Made by a program: the position numbers and the translations under genes
Source of the DNA: Porphyromonadaceae bacterium
Lineage (GTDB): Bacteria > Bacteroidota > Bacteroidia > Bacteroidales > Paludibacteraceae
Length of the DNA stretch: 63,826 bases
NCBI GenBank assembly: GCA_012523295.1
Contig: JAAYIT010000077.1
Coordinates: 1-63,826 of the forward strand
Direction of reading: 5' to 3'
Notes under the pieces: generated by a model
Told to the model about the DNA's origin: nothing
Seen by the model: only the letters and a program-made list of their open reading frames with translations
Database searches by the model: none
In this document: in pieces, positions 1 through 8,146 of the stretch
How the letters are laid out: each line of letters begins with the position of its first letter
Position numbering within the stretch: position 1 is the first letter of the stretch

Positions 1-138
1 ATTATCAGAGGAATTAAGCAAGTTGGGGCTTTGCCCCAAACCCCACTTCATTTTTTGTTCCCGATAAAGAATCGGGATGTTCCACTTAACACAAAAAACG
101 AAGCAAAAAAAGTCAAGACTTCGCCCGTCTCACTCAAA
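1..138. other. Intergenic stretch with two small hairpins
   Basis: No gene is supported here. Two perfect stem-loops are visible: TTGGGGC/GCCCCAA with a TTT loop at 23-39, and CCCGAT/ATCGGG with a 5-nt loop at 60-76. An open frame that runs from here into the adjacent dispersed repeat has no protein-like features and is treated as spurious. Confidence 0.5.
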
Positions 139-316
139 AAATTTGCGTTCAAACGGCTAAATCGTCCAAACTCGCCCCAAGTGTTTCGGTTTTTGAAACC
201 TATTTACAGGCTCAAACAAGGACGATTCTTAACGCCGTTCTCTCTGATTTTTTGGCTCGCCGGACGAGGTCACTCGTTAGCAAGCCTTATGAGACTATCA
301 GATTGAGCTTGCGAAA
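139..316 (+). repeat. Dispersed repeat, left copy (inverted partner at 63590-63769)
   Basis: About 178 bp matches the reverse complement of 63590-63769 with only about five or six mismatches by eye. Shared blocks include AAACGGCTAAATCGTCCAAA and GAGGTCACTCGTTAGCAAGC. Similarity begins near the AAATTTGCG/AAATTGGCG boundary and ends at GCTTGCGAAA. Frames across it look like non-coding repeat. The 317-556 segment that follows is not repeated in the window and holds nothing I can name. Confidence 0.9.
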
Positions 317-556
317 GTTTAGTAAGTATTTTAGCTGTGCTCCGACGTATAAGCGTCAATGAGCGAAAATTCGCATTGGAGGCTGTAAAAAACCTTATAA
401 CACTGACATAGAAGCGAATAGCTGAATTTTCATCAGAATATGTACGAGGGTTTTGAAGAGAGCTGACGAAAAAGCATTGCAGTAAGATTAAAATAGAAAT
501 GAAAAACAAAGCAAAAATTTGTACGTTTTACACGAGTATCGGTTAGCTTTAATTAA

Positions 557-583
557 AAAGGCGAACTTGTCAAGTCCGCCTTT
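557..583 (-). terminator. Rho-independent terminator after gldN
   Basis: Read on the minus strand this is a stem AAAGGCG/CGCCTTT plus ACTT/AAGT with one mismatch and a 3-nt loop, followed by a T-run. It lies about 30 nt past the gldN stop and would end the gld transcript. Confidence 0.75.
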
Positions 584-612
584 CTGTCTGAAAAAATTGA
601 CTAAACCCCCAA

Positions 613-1515
613 TCAATTTTCCCATAGGTCTTGCTCAAAATTAAGCAATTCGGTCTCAATTCGTCTTTGCTCCGCGCGTAATGCTTCTTCACTCAACGAG
701 AATTCCAACAGCATCCGGCTGTACATATTGCTGTCGCCGAGGATGTAGCTTGAATAGAGGTTCTGAGCAAAAAACTCATCGTAAGTCAGTCGCTGACTGT
801 CGTTTCCGCTTGGAATAACATACTGCTTCATCAGATATGGTCTCAACTCGTCAAATGAAAACCAGCAAAGTACCGAATTTCGGAAATATGCCATAGTTTC
901 CATGTTTGCCATATTATCCGGGTGGAGTGCATACATGGGGGCAATTGCAATGATTTTACTGTATAGACGCGATGTGTGTGAATCAAAGAAAATGACTTCC
1001 TGTATCAAAAACTTCAACTGATTGCGCACGTAACGCATGTATTGATCACCATTGAAAGTGCGTTGCTCGGTAATCGGGTCCACTTGCACCAAATTATTAT
1101 CAACCAGTTCATCAAAAGCGAACACGCGGGACAATTCTTCTCCGGTCAGTATTTCGTTGAATTGAGGTTTAATATCTCTCGGGTTACGCTTATACACGTT
1201 GATTCCGTCAATAACCGCATCCACCATCAGCCGAAACAGACTCTTATATTCATCCGTTGTCCGTGAGGGAAAATAGAGTTGGAAATTTTGTTTATCACGC
1301 ATATCTATCACTCTGTACACCACTCTCGACCAGGTGATGTCTTCCGCTCGGTGATTTATCACGGCAATGGTATCAGCCATTCCATCGAGTTCGATTGTCT
1401 GCATTCGGATATTCCCTATCTCATCAAAAAATGAAGCGTTGGGATCTTGCGCATTCATTGAAGCAGACATGACTAAAAGGGCAAAAAATGCTATGATAAA
1501 ATGATTCTTTTTCAT
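613..1515 (-). CDS. gldN: GldN/PorN, type IX secretion system component
   Basis: A 300-aa periplasmic protein of the GldN/PorN family. With GldK it forms the ring or cage around the T9SS translocon at the outer membrane. The N-terminus MKKNHFIIAFFALLVMSAS followed by MNAQ is a clear Sec signal peptide, and the mature part opens with the family's DPNASFFDEIGNIRM-type segment. An in-frame ATG at 1608 would add 31 residues. That extension is exactly the translated dispersed repeat also found before two other genes, so I start at 1515, where the signal peptide begins. It is last in porP-gldKLMN order but separated from gldM by an unusual 479-bp spacer containing a minisatellite and the repeat. 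A terminator follows. Confidence 0.93.
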   Translation of the reverse strand: MKKNHFIIAFFALLVMSASMNAQDPNASFFDEIGNIRMQTIELDGMADTIAVINHRAEDITWSRVVYRVIDMRDKQNFQLYFPSRTTDEYKSLFRLMVDAVIDGINVYKRNPRDIKPQFNEILTGEELSRVFAFDELVDNNLVQVDPITEQRTFNGDQYMRYVRNQLKFLIQEVIFFDSHTSRLYSKIIAIAPMYALHPDNMANMETMAYFRNSVLCWFSFDELRPYLMKQYVIPSGNDSQRLTYDEFFAQNLYSSYILGDSNMYSRMLLEFSLSEEALRAEQRRIETELLNFEQDLWEN

Positions 1516-1620
1516 ACGGTTATATTTTATTTTTAACACTAAGGTCGTATGGAACACGCCATTAACCATTCTCTTGGGTTTAAGACTTTTCTTAAATGGC
1601 TGTTTCATATTATAAATTCT
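1513..1620 (-). repeat. Start-codon-spanning repeat element, copy A (before gldN)
   Basis: Minus-strand copy of a ~93-nt unit that begins ATGAAACAGCCATTTAAG (ATG at 1608) and ends AACCGTATG, the last ATG being the gldN start at 1515. TTCCATACG (complement of 1546-1554) can pair with CGTATGAAA (complement of 1510-1518) as a 9-bp stem with one mismatch, placing the start codon in a helix. Copies B (23642-23737) and C (62132-62230) have the same length within 1 nt and almost the same sequence. Function is inferred, not known. Confidence 0.85.
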
Positions 1621-1825
1621 TTTATCAGTAAATTACTTTTAAACAAACTAAAAACTAAACTCGGATAGCCGTCAAGTTAACCTTATTCCTTATTGAAAAT
1701 CAACGCAATATACAACATTTGCTCTATCATAAAAGCTATCAATCCCCCTTTTCTAAACTTGTCCCGAACTATCGGGAGGAGGAGTTCCTGCGATTTAACA
1801 GATGTAGCTAAAAATTTGCAGTTTG

Positions 1826-1972
1826 CATCCAGCACCCCGCATCCAGCATCCAACACCCCGCATCCAGCACCCCGCATCCAGCACCCCACATCCAGCACCT
1901 CGCACCCCACATCCAGCATCCCGCATCCAGCATCCAGCACCCCGCATCCAGCATCCCACACCCAGCATCAAG
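1826..1972. repeat. Heptanucleotide minisatellite between gldM and gldN
   Basis: Twenty-one consecutive 7-nt units, mostly CATCCAG, CACCCCG, CATCCCG and close variants (147 nt). The region is strongly strand-biased in C (plus) or G (minus). Open frames across it encode only low-complexity peptides and are artefacts. The remaining part of the spacer (1621-1825) is AT-rich and includes the small palindrome CCCGA-ACTA-TCGGG. Confidence 0.95.
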
Positions 1973-1994
1973 CTAAAAAACTGCAAACTAAGAA

Positions 1995-3530
1995 CTAAAG
2001 CTCCACCGTTATCGGATTCAGACTTCTCGTCTTTCCATCCGGGCCTACGGCTTGAATATTTTTCAGGAGAATAAAATCGCCACCTTCCAGATCACTCAAC
2101 ATGGCTGTTTGTCGGGCGTTGAGTTCGCCACTGTTGGTCGAAACCACACCTACAATTGTCTGCATTGTGAATCCTGTAATAGTGAAATTTGCTTTCACCA
2201 ACTCATCTTCACCGTAGCTTGCTATCAGTTTCGCAGCCTGAATCTGCCTTCTGGAAACCCTTCCTTCCTGAATCTGGCGAGGTACGCCTCCGGCATCGGA
2301 AAACTGCAGGAATGCTCTTGGATCAGGCAGGTATTTTACCCGAAATACGCCGCTTCCCATCACTTGCTCTCTTCCCTCCACAAGAGCTGAAACTACCACA
2401 GTTATTTCTCCATCCTGATTTACACGGATAATGTAATTCCCATCGTCAGATTTTGAAGCTGTTCCACCATTTACACTTACTCGCACATTTTCAGACGGAA
2501 TTCCCGGAACGGAAATACTGAATTTATTGTCAATACCGCGATATACAACATTCAAATCTTCATTGGAAATAGTAGCTGAAGGTTTTCCTACTGTATATTC
2601 TTCTGTAAAAGGATAAGTTCTCCAGTTTCCATCATTGCCCGGCATTCTTATTTGTCCGGAATATTTGAAAGTCCCTGTTTGAGAGGCGGTAAATTCGTAT
2701 TTCCCAAATTTATTTCCATTTCCGGAAGGGATTTTGGCGCCGTTCACATAGTATTCATACTGTCTGGTAGAGTCAGTAGCAGCCAGTATAATATCAGCGG
2801 AATAACGCCCACCCTGAATGATATAGCGTGAATTCGGGACAACAAAAGCCTGAACTTTATTCACACGAAAATCTTCAAAATCGGTCATCGACTTCAGGTG
2901 TTGCACCGTTTCCGCTTCAGCGGTTCGAATGTCTGATTGATATTTTGTCAAAATAGTAATGGCGGCAGAAACCGGCATCGACTCAAAAAGTCTTGTTTCC
3001 CACTTCCGTCCGTCTGTTTCGAACATGGTGCGGTACATCGATTGCTTTGCTTCATTGCCTTCTGCGGAATTTATCAGAAACTCGCGGTATTCATCAATTT
3101 TTTCACGTAATTTTCTTCCATTTCCACGTGTTAGCGCATATTCTCCGGCAGCATCTATATTCTCCTTGTTTACAATGTTTATCGCATTTTTATCCGCTTT
3201 TTTCCCATCGGAAATAAGGAGTATCTGGTATTTGAAATCTTTGATATAATCGTCAAGTTCGTTGGATTTTTTTTGAACTTCGGTAGCTTTGTCAAGCCAT
3301 TCCTTTACCTTGGCAGGATTTTTTTCGTACATGAATTGAAAATCTTTATACATATCCTGCGTCCGTACATCCGACGATGCTATGGTGTTTCGTAAGCTGC
3401 TATCCACCAACCCGAATCCGTTCAAGATTTCGCTTGAAACGTTCAGTGCCAGCATCGCCGTAAGCACAAGGTACATCATACCTATCATTCGCTGACGCGG
3501 GGTTTCGGGACAATTTTTAGCTCCACTCAT
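1995..3530 (-). CDS. gldM: GldM/PorM, type IX secretion motor shaft
   Basis: A 511-aa GldM/PorM family protein, the usual size. GldM spans the inner membrane once and projects through the periplasm, coupling the GldL proton-driven motor to the GldK/GldN outer-membrane ring. The N-terminus carries the family signature PRQRMIGMMYLVLTAMLALN (residues 11-30) containing the single transmembrane helix, with no cleaved signal. The remainder is a long series of beta-rich periplasmic domains. It starts with ATG at 3530, 186 bp after the gldL stop; the gap carries a heptamer-periodic tract. Assignment is firm from the signature and from synteny with gldK, gldL and gldN. Confidence 0.97.
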   Translation of the reverse strand: MSGAKNCPETPRQRMIGMMYLVLTAMLALNVSSEILNGFGLVDSSLRNTIASSDVRTQDMYKDFQFMYEKNPAKVKEWLDKATEVQKKSNELDDYIKDFKYQILLISDGKKADKNAINIVNKENIDAAGEYALTRGNGRKLREKIDEYREFLINSAEGNEAKQSMYRTMFETDGRKWETRLFESMPVSAAITILTKYQSDIRTAEAETVQHLKSMTDFEDFRVNKVQAFVVPNSRYIIQGGRYSADIILAATDSTRQYEYYVNGAKIPSGNGNKFGKYEFTASQTGTFKYSGQIRMPGNDGNWRTYPFTEEYTVGKPSATISNEDLNVVYRGIDNKFSISVPGIPSENVRVSVNGGTASKSDDGNYIIRVNQDGEITVVVSALVEGREQVMGSGVFRVKYLPDPRAFLQFSDAGGVPRQIQEGRVSRRQIQAAKLIASYGEDELVKANFTITGFTMQTIVGVVSTNSGELNARQTAMLSDLEGGDFILLKNIQAVGPDGKTRSLNPITVEL

Positions 3531-3540
3531 TATTTAGTTA

Positions 3541-3591
3541 GTTAGTTTGCAGTTAGCAGTTAATAGATAATAGATAATAGATAATAGTCAG
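3541..3591. repeat. Heptamer-periodic tract upstream of gldM
   Basis: Three to four tandem copies of a 7-nt unit (TAGATAA phase) adjoin a second 7-nt pattern (GCAGTTA). A further two to three heptamers, CATCCAACACCCAAC at 3698-3717, lie at the gldL stop and match the unit type of the 1826-1972 minisatellite. Nothing else is recognisable in the 3531-3716 spacer. Confidence 0.75.
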
Positions 3592-3716
3592 TTTTTTAGC
3601 GTTAAGCGATAAGAAGTAAAATGACAAAAAGTTAATTGTCAGTTTTATTCCTTTAATTTTATTCAACCTTTTACTTTGTGCTTTGTTCTTTCAATATCAC
3701 ACATCCAACACCCAAC

Positions 3717-4775
3717 CTATGAAAGCGCGTTCAGCATATTTCCATAAATAGCGTTCAGATCTTCTACTTGCTTGGTCAGTTTGCGTGTCGCAGCTTGGTA
3801 GCGTTGGCTTTCAAGTTGCGCAATGTTGGCTGCTTCTTTCATTTTGTCCATATCGGCAGCTACACCATCTACGTTTTCAGTAGCTTTGCGGATCGCTTCT
3901 ACTTGCTGATTCAAGCTCTCTGTTTGAGCTTGAATATGACGAAGTTGGATTTCATAAATTGAATTGATAGACGCGATACTTCGGTTGATAGTTTCCACAT
4001 TTCCGGAGTAATTTCTAGTGCTACTCACCACCTGATCCATTTCGGAGTTTACATTTCCGTAGGAAGTTGCCAGAGTTTCAGCTGTTGAGTTTAATTTTTG
4101 CTGTGTGTCGGCAAAATTGGCTGCAATTTCCGAAGCAGATTCAATGTTTTTTGCCAGACCTGTTGCAGCTACGGCTACATTGGCTAAAACTTGCAGGTTT
4201 TCAGCTGTTTCTGAAAGGTTTTTTATTCCTTCGCTCAATTTCACTACATCGTCTTCTGCCAACAATCCGCTAAAAGCGGTTGCTCCATTTACGGATCCCG
4301 CTTCACCACCTACGACTCCGCTTCCTGCCCCACCGCCGATAATAATCGTACCTCCACTACCGCCTTGTGCGTGAACGCCTGATTCCGGAGTTCCTTCCGT
4401 AGTTTTGAAATCACCTGAATCAACCACATCTCCACCATGTTTGAAAATTCCGGCGGGGACTGTACCCGTGCCTGAAATGGCAGCTGAGATAGTAGAAGTA
4501 TCGAGTCTTTCCCCCTCATCTGCTTTGAAATTGAAGATTTTACTCCAATCGTACTCTCTGTATGGTTTATCAAAAATCCCAAGCGCGAAAATAAACGACT
4601 CTACAGTCATACCTATTCCGAGCATGTAATTCCCGATTGGCAAGTGTAAAATCTTGAACATGGCTCCCATAATTACGATGGCAGCACCAAGACTGTATGT
4701 CGCTGATACGATTCTCCTGCCTGAGTAAGAATTCCACCAGCGGTAAAATTTGCTATCTGGTTTTCGTAGTTTCAT
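3717..4775 (-). CDS. gldL: GldL/PorL, type IX secretion motor protein
   Basis: A 352-aa GldL/PorL protein. GldL forms the inner-membrane proton-conducting ring that surrounds the GldM helix. Two hydrophobic helices at about residues 22-42 and 49-67 contain Lys41 (MFKILHLP) and Glu59 (GMTVESF), the polar positions characteristic of the family's motor helices. The cytoplasmic part has an unusual Gly-rich segment at residues 137-164 and then a long heptad-rich region (about 180-345) that should be coiled coil. The protein is longer than many GldL proteins because of this insert. Neighbours gldK and gldM confirm the call. Confidence 0.95.
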   Translation of the reverse strand: MKLRKPDSKFYRWWNSYSGRRIVSATYSLGAAIVIMGAMFKILHLPIGNYMLGIGMTVESFIFALGIFDKPYREYDWSKIFNFKADEGERLDTSTISAAISGTGTVPAGIFKHGGDVVDSGDFKTTEGTPESGVHAQGGSGGTIIIGGGAGSGVVGGEAGSVNGATAFSGLLAEDDVVKLSEGIKNLSETAENLQVLANVAVAATGLAKNIESASEIAANFADTQQKLNSTAETLATSYGNVNSEMDQVVSSTRNYSGNVETINRSIASINSIYEIQLRHIQAQTESLNQQVEAIRKATENVDGVAADMDKMKEAANIAQLESQRYQAATRKLTKQVEDLNAIYGNMLNALS

Positions 4776-4783
4776 ATTTGAAA

Positions 4784-4816
4784 AGTTTGAAGCTCACAGC
4801 ACGAAGCTCGAAGTTC
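4784..4816. repeat. Short heptamer-periodic tract between gldK and gldL
   Basis: Five 7-nt units with GAA or ACA endings (GTTTGAA, GCTCACA, GCACGAA, GCTCGAA and partial GTTC). It sits directly upstream of the gldL start in the 130-bp gldK-gldL gap, giving a third spacer in this operon with 7-nt periodicity. Confidence 0.6.
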
Positions 4817-4905
4817 AATTGATATATTTTTTGTTTGAAGTATAAAGTCATTCAACGTAAGCTTATTGTTAATGCAAAAAAAATTTCTATCGTATAATCT
4901 TATCT

Positions 4906-6273
4906 TTAATCCCCGATATAGCTTCTTACACATCTGAAGCCAATGTATGGGCGACTTTCATTTTGATACTGATAGGTTTTTACACCACATTGTAAATAAT
5001 AAGCTATATCTTTCCACGAACCACCTTTTACTACTTTTCTTTTAAGAATTGGCGGATCATCATTTTTGGCGTTGTATTGATAATTTGGATTTATTTCATT
5101 TACTACCAGATTATTTGCACCTCCATAAGCAGTTGATGTCCATTCGGCCACATTTCCTGCCATATCATAAAGTCCGTAATTGTTTGGTGCAAACGAACCT
5201 ACTTTCATCGTCGCCGTTCCGGAGTCATTCCCAAATCCGGCCCTATTGGGTTTGAAATTGGCTAAGTAACAACCTTTTGAATCGCGTACATAATTGCCTC
5301 CCCAGGGGTAAAGCGCCAGTTCTCGACCTCCGCGTGCCGCATACTCCCATTCTGCTTCAGTCGGCAATCTGAATTGTTCGCCTTTGGTAAGCGTATTTCC
5401 GAAATAGAGCATTGTTCTCCAATTACAGAATGCTTGTGCCTGCTCCCAAGTAACACCAACAACAGGATACTGAGAAAAAGCTCCGTGTGAGAAATACATC
5501 CTCATTTTCGGATCGTTGTAAGTATATTGGAAGTCGCTCATCCAGGCGGTCGTATCAGGATATACATTTACAATTTTGCTTTGGAAAAAATCGCTGCGTG
5601 AAGTTAAGGGACGAGTTAATGTCACATTTTGCATCATGCCCGCTTCATCCACAAACCCACTGTCTCGCCTTACGGTAGCGCCTTCCGGGAATGTTCCCAA
5701 TTGAATATTATATCGGTTGGCAGGAAGTGCAGCTTGCTGAAAATCATACCAAGTGTAAATGTATCTCAATTTACTTGGGTCAATTTCATTGGCGCCGTTT
5801 AACGCATTTCCATCTTTATAAAAAAGTTCGCTCAAAATATCTTGCACTTCCTCATCTTTTGATTTCCAAGGGATTTTTGATCTCCAATTGAGCAATGCTT
5901 CTTCGGGAGATTTTTCGTCCACATCGCCGCGAATCGGTTTACGAAATTCATCCCTGCCTGCCATTACCAGCATACGCAAGGCAATAGAATCTTTCACCCA
6001 GTTTACAAACTGCTTGTACTCATCGTTGGTAATTTCTGTATCATCCATCCAAAACGAGTTTAACGAAACTTTCATTGGACGTTCATTTACTCCTCCCATC
6101 ATGGTTTCATCGTTTGGTCCCATAATGAACGAACCGGCTTTGATATAAACCATTCCGTATGGTCCCGGATCACTGAATCTGCCTTTATTTCCTGCTCCGA
6201 CCAATTGTCCTGTCGGCTTATTGCAAGAGACCAACAGCGATGTAATAAATATTATTATCAGTATTTTCTTCAT
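4906..6273 (-). CDS. gldK: GldK/PorK, type IX secretion lipoprotein
   Basis: A 455-aa outer-membrane lipoprotein of the GldK/PorK family. It has a lipobox ending at Cys17 (LLVSCNKP) and a formylglycine-generating-enzyme (FGE-sulfatase) fold used structurally. Visible family landmarks are the early KAGSFIMGPND and NSFWMDDTEITNDEYKQFV segments, RLPTEAEWEYAARGG near residue 307, YDMAGNVAEWTS, and the terminal GGSWKDIAYYLQ and YIGFRCVRS. GldK forms the periplasmic ring with GldN. It is second in the porP-gldKLMN cluster, 506 bp after porP. Confidence 0.97.
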   Translation of the reverse strand: MKKILIIIFITSLLVSCNKPTGQLVGAGNKGRFSDPGPYGMVYIKAGSFIMGPNDETMMGGVNERPMKVSLNSFWMDDTEITNDEYKQFVNWVKDSIALRMLVMAGRDEFRKPIRGDVDEKSPEEALLNWRSKIPWKSKDEEVQDILSELFYKDGNALNGANEIDPSKLRYIYTWYDFQQAALPANRYNIQLGTFPEGATVRRDSGFVDEAGMMQNVTLTRPLTSRSDFFQSKIVNVYPDTTAWMSDFQYTYNDPKMRMYFSHGAFSQYPVVGVTWEQAQAFCNWRTMLYFGNTLTKGEQFRLPTEAEWEYAARGGRELALYPWGGNYVRDSKGCYLANFKPNRAGFGNDSGTATMKVGSFAPNNYGLYDMAGNVAEWTSTAYGGANNLVVNEINPNYQYNAKNDDPPILKRKVVKGGSWKDIAYYLQCGVKTYQYQNESRPYIGFRCVRSYIGD

Positions 6274-6779
6274 ATTTGATTGAAACTCTTCCCTTAAAGG
6301 GTAATTGAGTGATGATAAAAATTCGGTTTTCTAATAATTAAACTTATTTTTTAATGAAAAAGTATATTTTAATGAAAATTCCTTCTTTTAGAGTCTGATT
6401 TTTTTTGAATGTGTGATAACGCGCAAAGCTTTTTTACTGATTAGATTTTATGCGAATCAAAGGTTGATAAAAAAATCGAAAAAAGCTAATAAGGTTATAG
6501 TTTGACAGTTGCGATAGTTATTAAGGTTAAAGAGAAATACAGGAATAAGGTTTTTCGTGAAATAATCAATAAAAGATGTGCTTTTGACAAGAAAAGCCTT
6601 ATTTATCAGACTAAAAATTAACCTTAATAACATTTATTGTCTGAGCTGAATTCACCTTATTACCTTATTTTCAGTTAGATATAATATTTAATTGTTAAGT
6701 ATTGAACTCTTGATTCGCATATTTTATTTGGTGACATTAAAAATTTCAATTGAATTTAGGAATAAAAACTTTTGGGTCG
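6274..6779. other. porP-gldK intergenic region with a 14-bp inverted repeat
   Basis: AT-rich, with no gene. A perfect 14-bp inverted repeat GTTATTAAGGTTAA (6517-6530) and TTAACCTTAATAAC (6618-6631) encloses 87 nt. ATAAGG or CCTTAT motifs recur at 6488, 6543 and 6651-6663. This could be the gldK leader or promoter region, but I see no convincing TTTG/TAnnTTTG pair. Confidence 0.5.
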
Positions 6780-7772
6780 TCATAAAATCCGAATGCTTCT
6801 ATAACGGCTGTTTTTCCCCGAATCAAACATAAAACTGTAAGACAAGTAGGCTTCAAAAGAAACCCACTGGGCTTTTATCATTTTACTTGCAGGCACATCA
6901 AAAGATACTCCCAATGTCATCCCCGCGGGTAATTGCGCACCAAAGAAAACGACTGCCGCATCTTGAAATCGATAGGATAATCCGCCCCAAAACAGCTCGT
7001 TATACTCTATACGTGACGAAATTTCTGCTTGCCAAGAAGTAAAATCACTTTTTATCAATGTAGAATTCCGAAGTTTCCATTTCGGTTCCCGAAAAGAAAA
7101 ATCGTAACCTCCTGTTGCATAAAGTACTCCTCTCACTTTAAACGCTGTTTTTTCTTCATTCAAACTAATTTTCGGAGTATTTAAATGAACGTAAGAAACA
7201 CCAAGATAGTATTTTTGAGCTGAATAAAATGCACCTAACGCCATATCAAAATCGGAGCCTGTATCATCTGTTGTGGGAATGGCTGTATCGCCCAAGAAGT
7301 CGTGAAACTCCGAATTTACATCTGCCCGAACACTATCGGCAATGAATCCGACACTCACAAAACCAAGATCTGCTCCCAAACTAAGGGTGTTCTTGCCAAT
7401 TTTTCGTTTGTAGGCATACTGCAGATATCCCGCCCGATTATTAAAAGCGCCTATATTATCTATCAAAAATTTAATTCCGAGTCCATTCGTTGTCTTTTCA
7501 CTCATTTTGAGCGGTGCATTTACCGTAAAAATAGTTGTAAAAGGAGCTCCGGGCATCCCTAACCATTGCTGACGAATCGTTCCAGACGCGTTTATCATCC
7601 CGTTTTCACTCACAGAAGCAGGATTAAAAGTCGGCATGTGAAGCATGTACTGGCTTATTTGAGGATCGAATTGGGAGGATACGGGCATTGTCAGCCAAAG
7701 CGCAAACAGAAATGTCAACAGACACTTCTTTTGATTATTTCTCAATAGACACAAGCTTAACCGCATATTCAT
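6780..7772 (-). CDS. porP: PorP/SprF family type IX secretion outer-membrane protein
   Basis: A 330-aa outer-membrane beta-barrel of the PorP/SprF family, which anchors T9SS modules or cargo at the outer membrane. After a basic N-terminus and hydrophobic signal (about residues 16-33) comes the family hallmark QFDPQISQYMLHMPTFNPAS, then alternating beta strands up to the C-terminus. It is the first gene of porP-gldKLMN, as in Porphyromonas-type clusters, and is divergent from the cargo gene at 8147. Other porP/sprF paralogues exist in such genomes, so the symbol rests mainly on synteny. Confidence 0.9.
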   Translation of the reverse strand: MNMRLSLCLLRNNQKKCLLTFLFALWLTMPVSSQFDPQISQYMLHMPTFNPASVSENGMINASGTIRQQWLGMPGAPFTTIFTVNAPLKMSEKTTNGLGIKFLIDNIGAFNNRAGYLQYAYKRKIGKNTLSLGADLGFVSVGFIADSVRADVNSEFHDFLGDTAIPTTDDTGSDFDMALGAFYSAQKYYLGVSYVHLNTPKISLNEEKTAFKVRGVLYATGGYDFSFREPKWKLRNSTLIKSDFTSWQAEISSRIEYNELFWGGLSYRFQDAAVVFFGAQLPAGMTLGVSFDVPASKMIKAQWVSFEAYLSYSFMFDSGKNSRYRSIRIL

Positions 7773-8146
7773 AGAATCAGTTTACACTAAAAAGATAAAC
7801 TTAAATCCTTTAGAAAAATTGTATTTCTGAAGGATTTTGTTTGAATTTTAGATACATTTCAGTCTTTCACTGTAGAAAAAGTAAATGGAAACAAAAAACA
7901 TTCAGGTTCTGATTTTCTCAATATTGAATGAAAATTATAGTATTTTGAACTAATTATAACTTCTTTCAAGATGAATTATTGGTTAACTTTGTCGGTCATA
8001 GTACAGAAAAATATTGTATTAATAAACAATCCGTTAAAATTATAATTAACGATTGATTTCCTGTACTTAAAACACAATGCGTTAACTTATCACATTTTGT
8101 TTTTGTGAATTTTAATAATAAAAATATTTTCATAATAAATTTCATC
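7773..8146. other. Divergent intergenic region between porP and the cargo gene
   Basis: AT-rich and non-coding, this must contain promoters for both flanking genes. TAACTTTG at 7984-7991 fits the Bacteroidetes -7 consensus TAnnTTTG toward the plus strand. No TTTG lies at the usual 19-21-nt distance upstream, so I do not call a promoter. Confidence 0.4.

Noticed and set aside
31-509. Open frames across the left terminal repeat
   Set aside because: They follow a dispersed repeat whose inverted copy is not maintained as a coding frame in context; no signal, domain or codon pattern supports them.
1515-1608. Longer gldN starting at 1608 (adds 31 residues)
   Set aside because: The extra residues are the translated repeat element found before two unrelated genes, and the signal peptide starts at 1515.
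1683-2074. Cys/Gly- or His/Pro-rich open frames over the heptamer tract
   Set aside because: They are low-complexity readings of a 7-nt tandem repeat; several overlapping frames on both strands are equally open.
7984-7991. TAACTTTG as a Bacteroidetes -7 box for the T9SS cargo gene
   Set aside because: No TTTG at the required spacing; in AT-rich DNA the motif alone is not sufficient.
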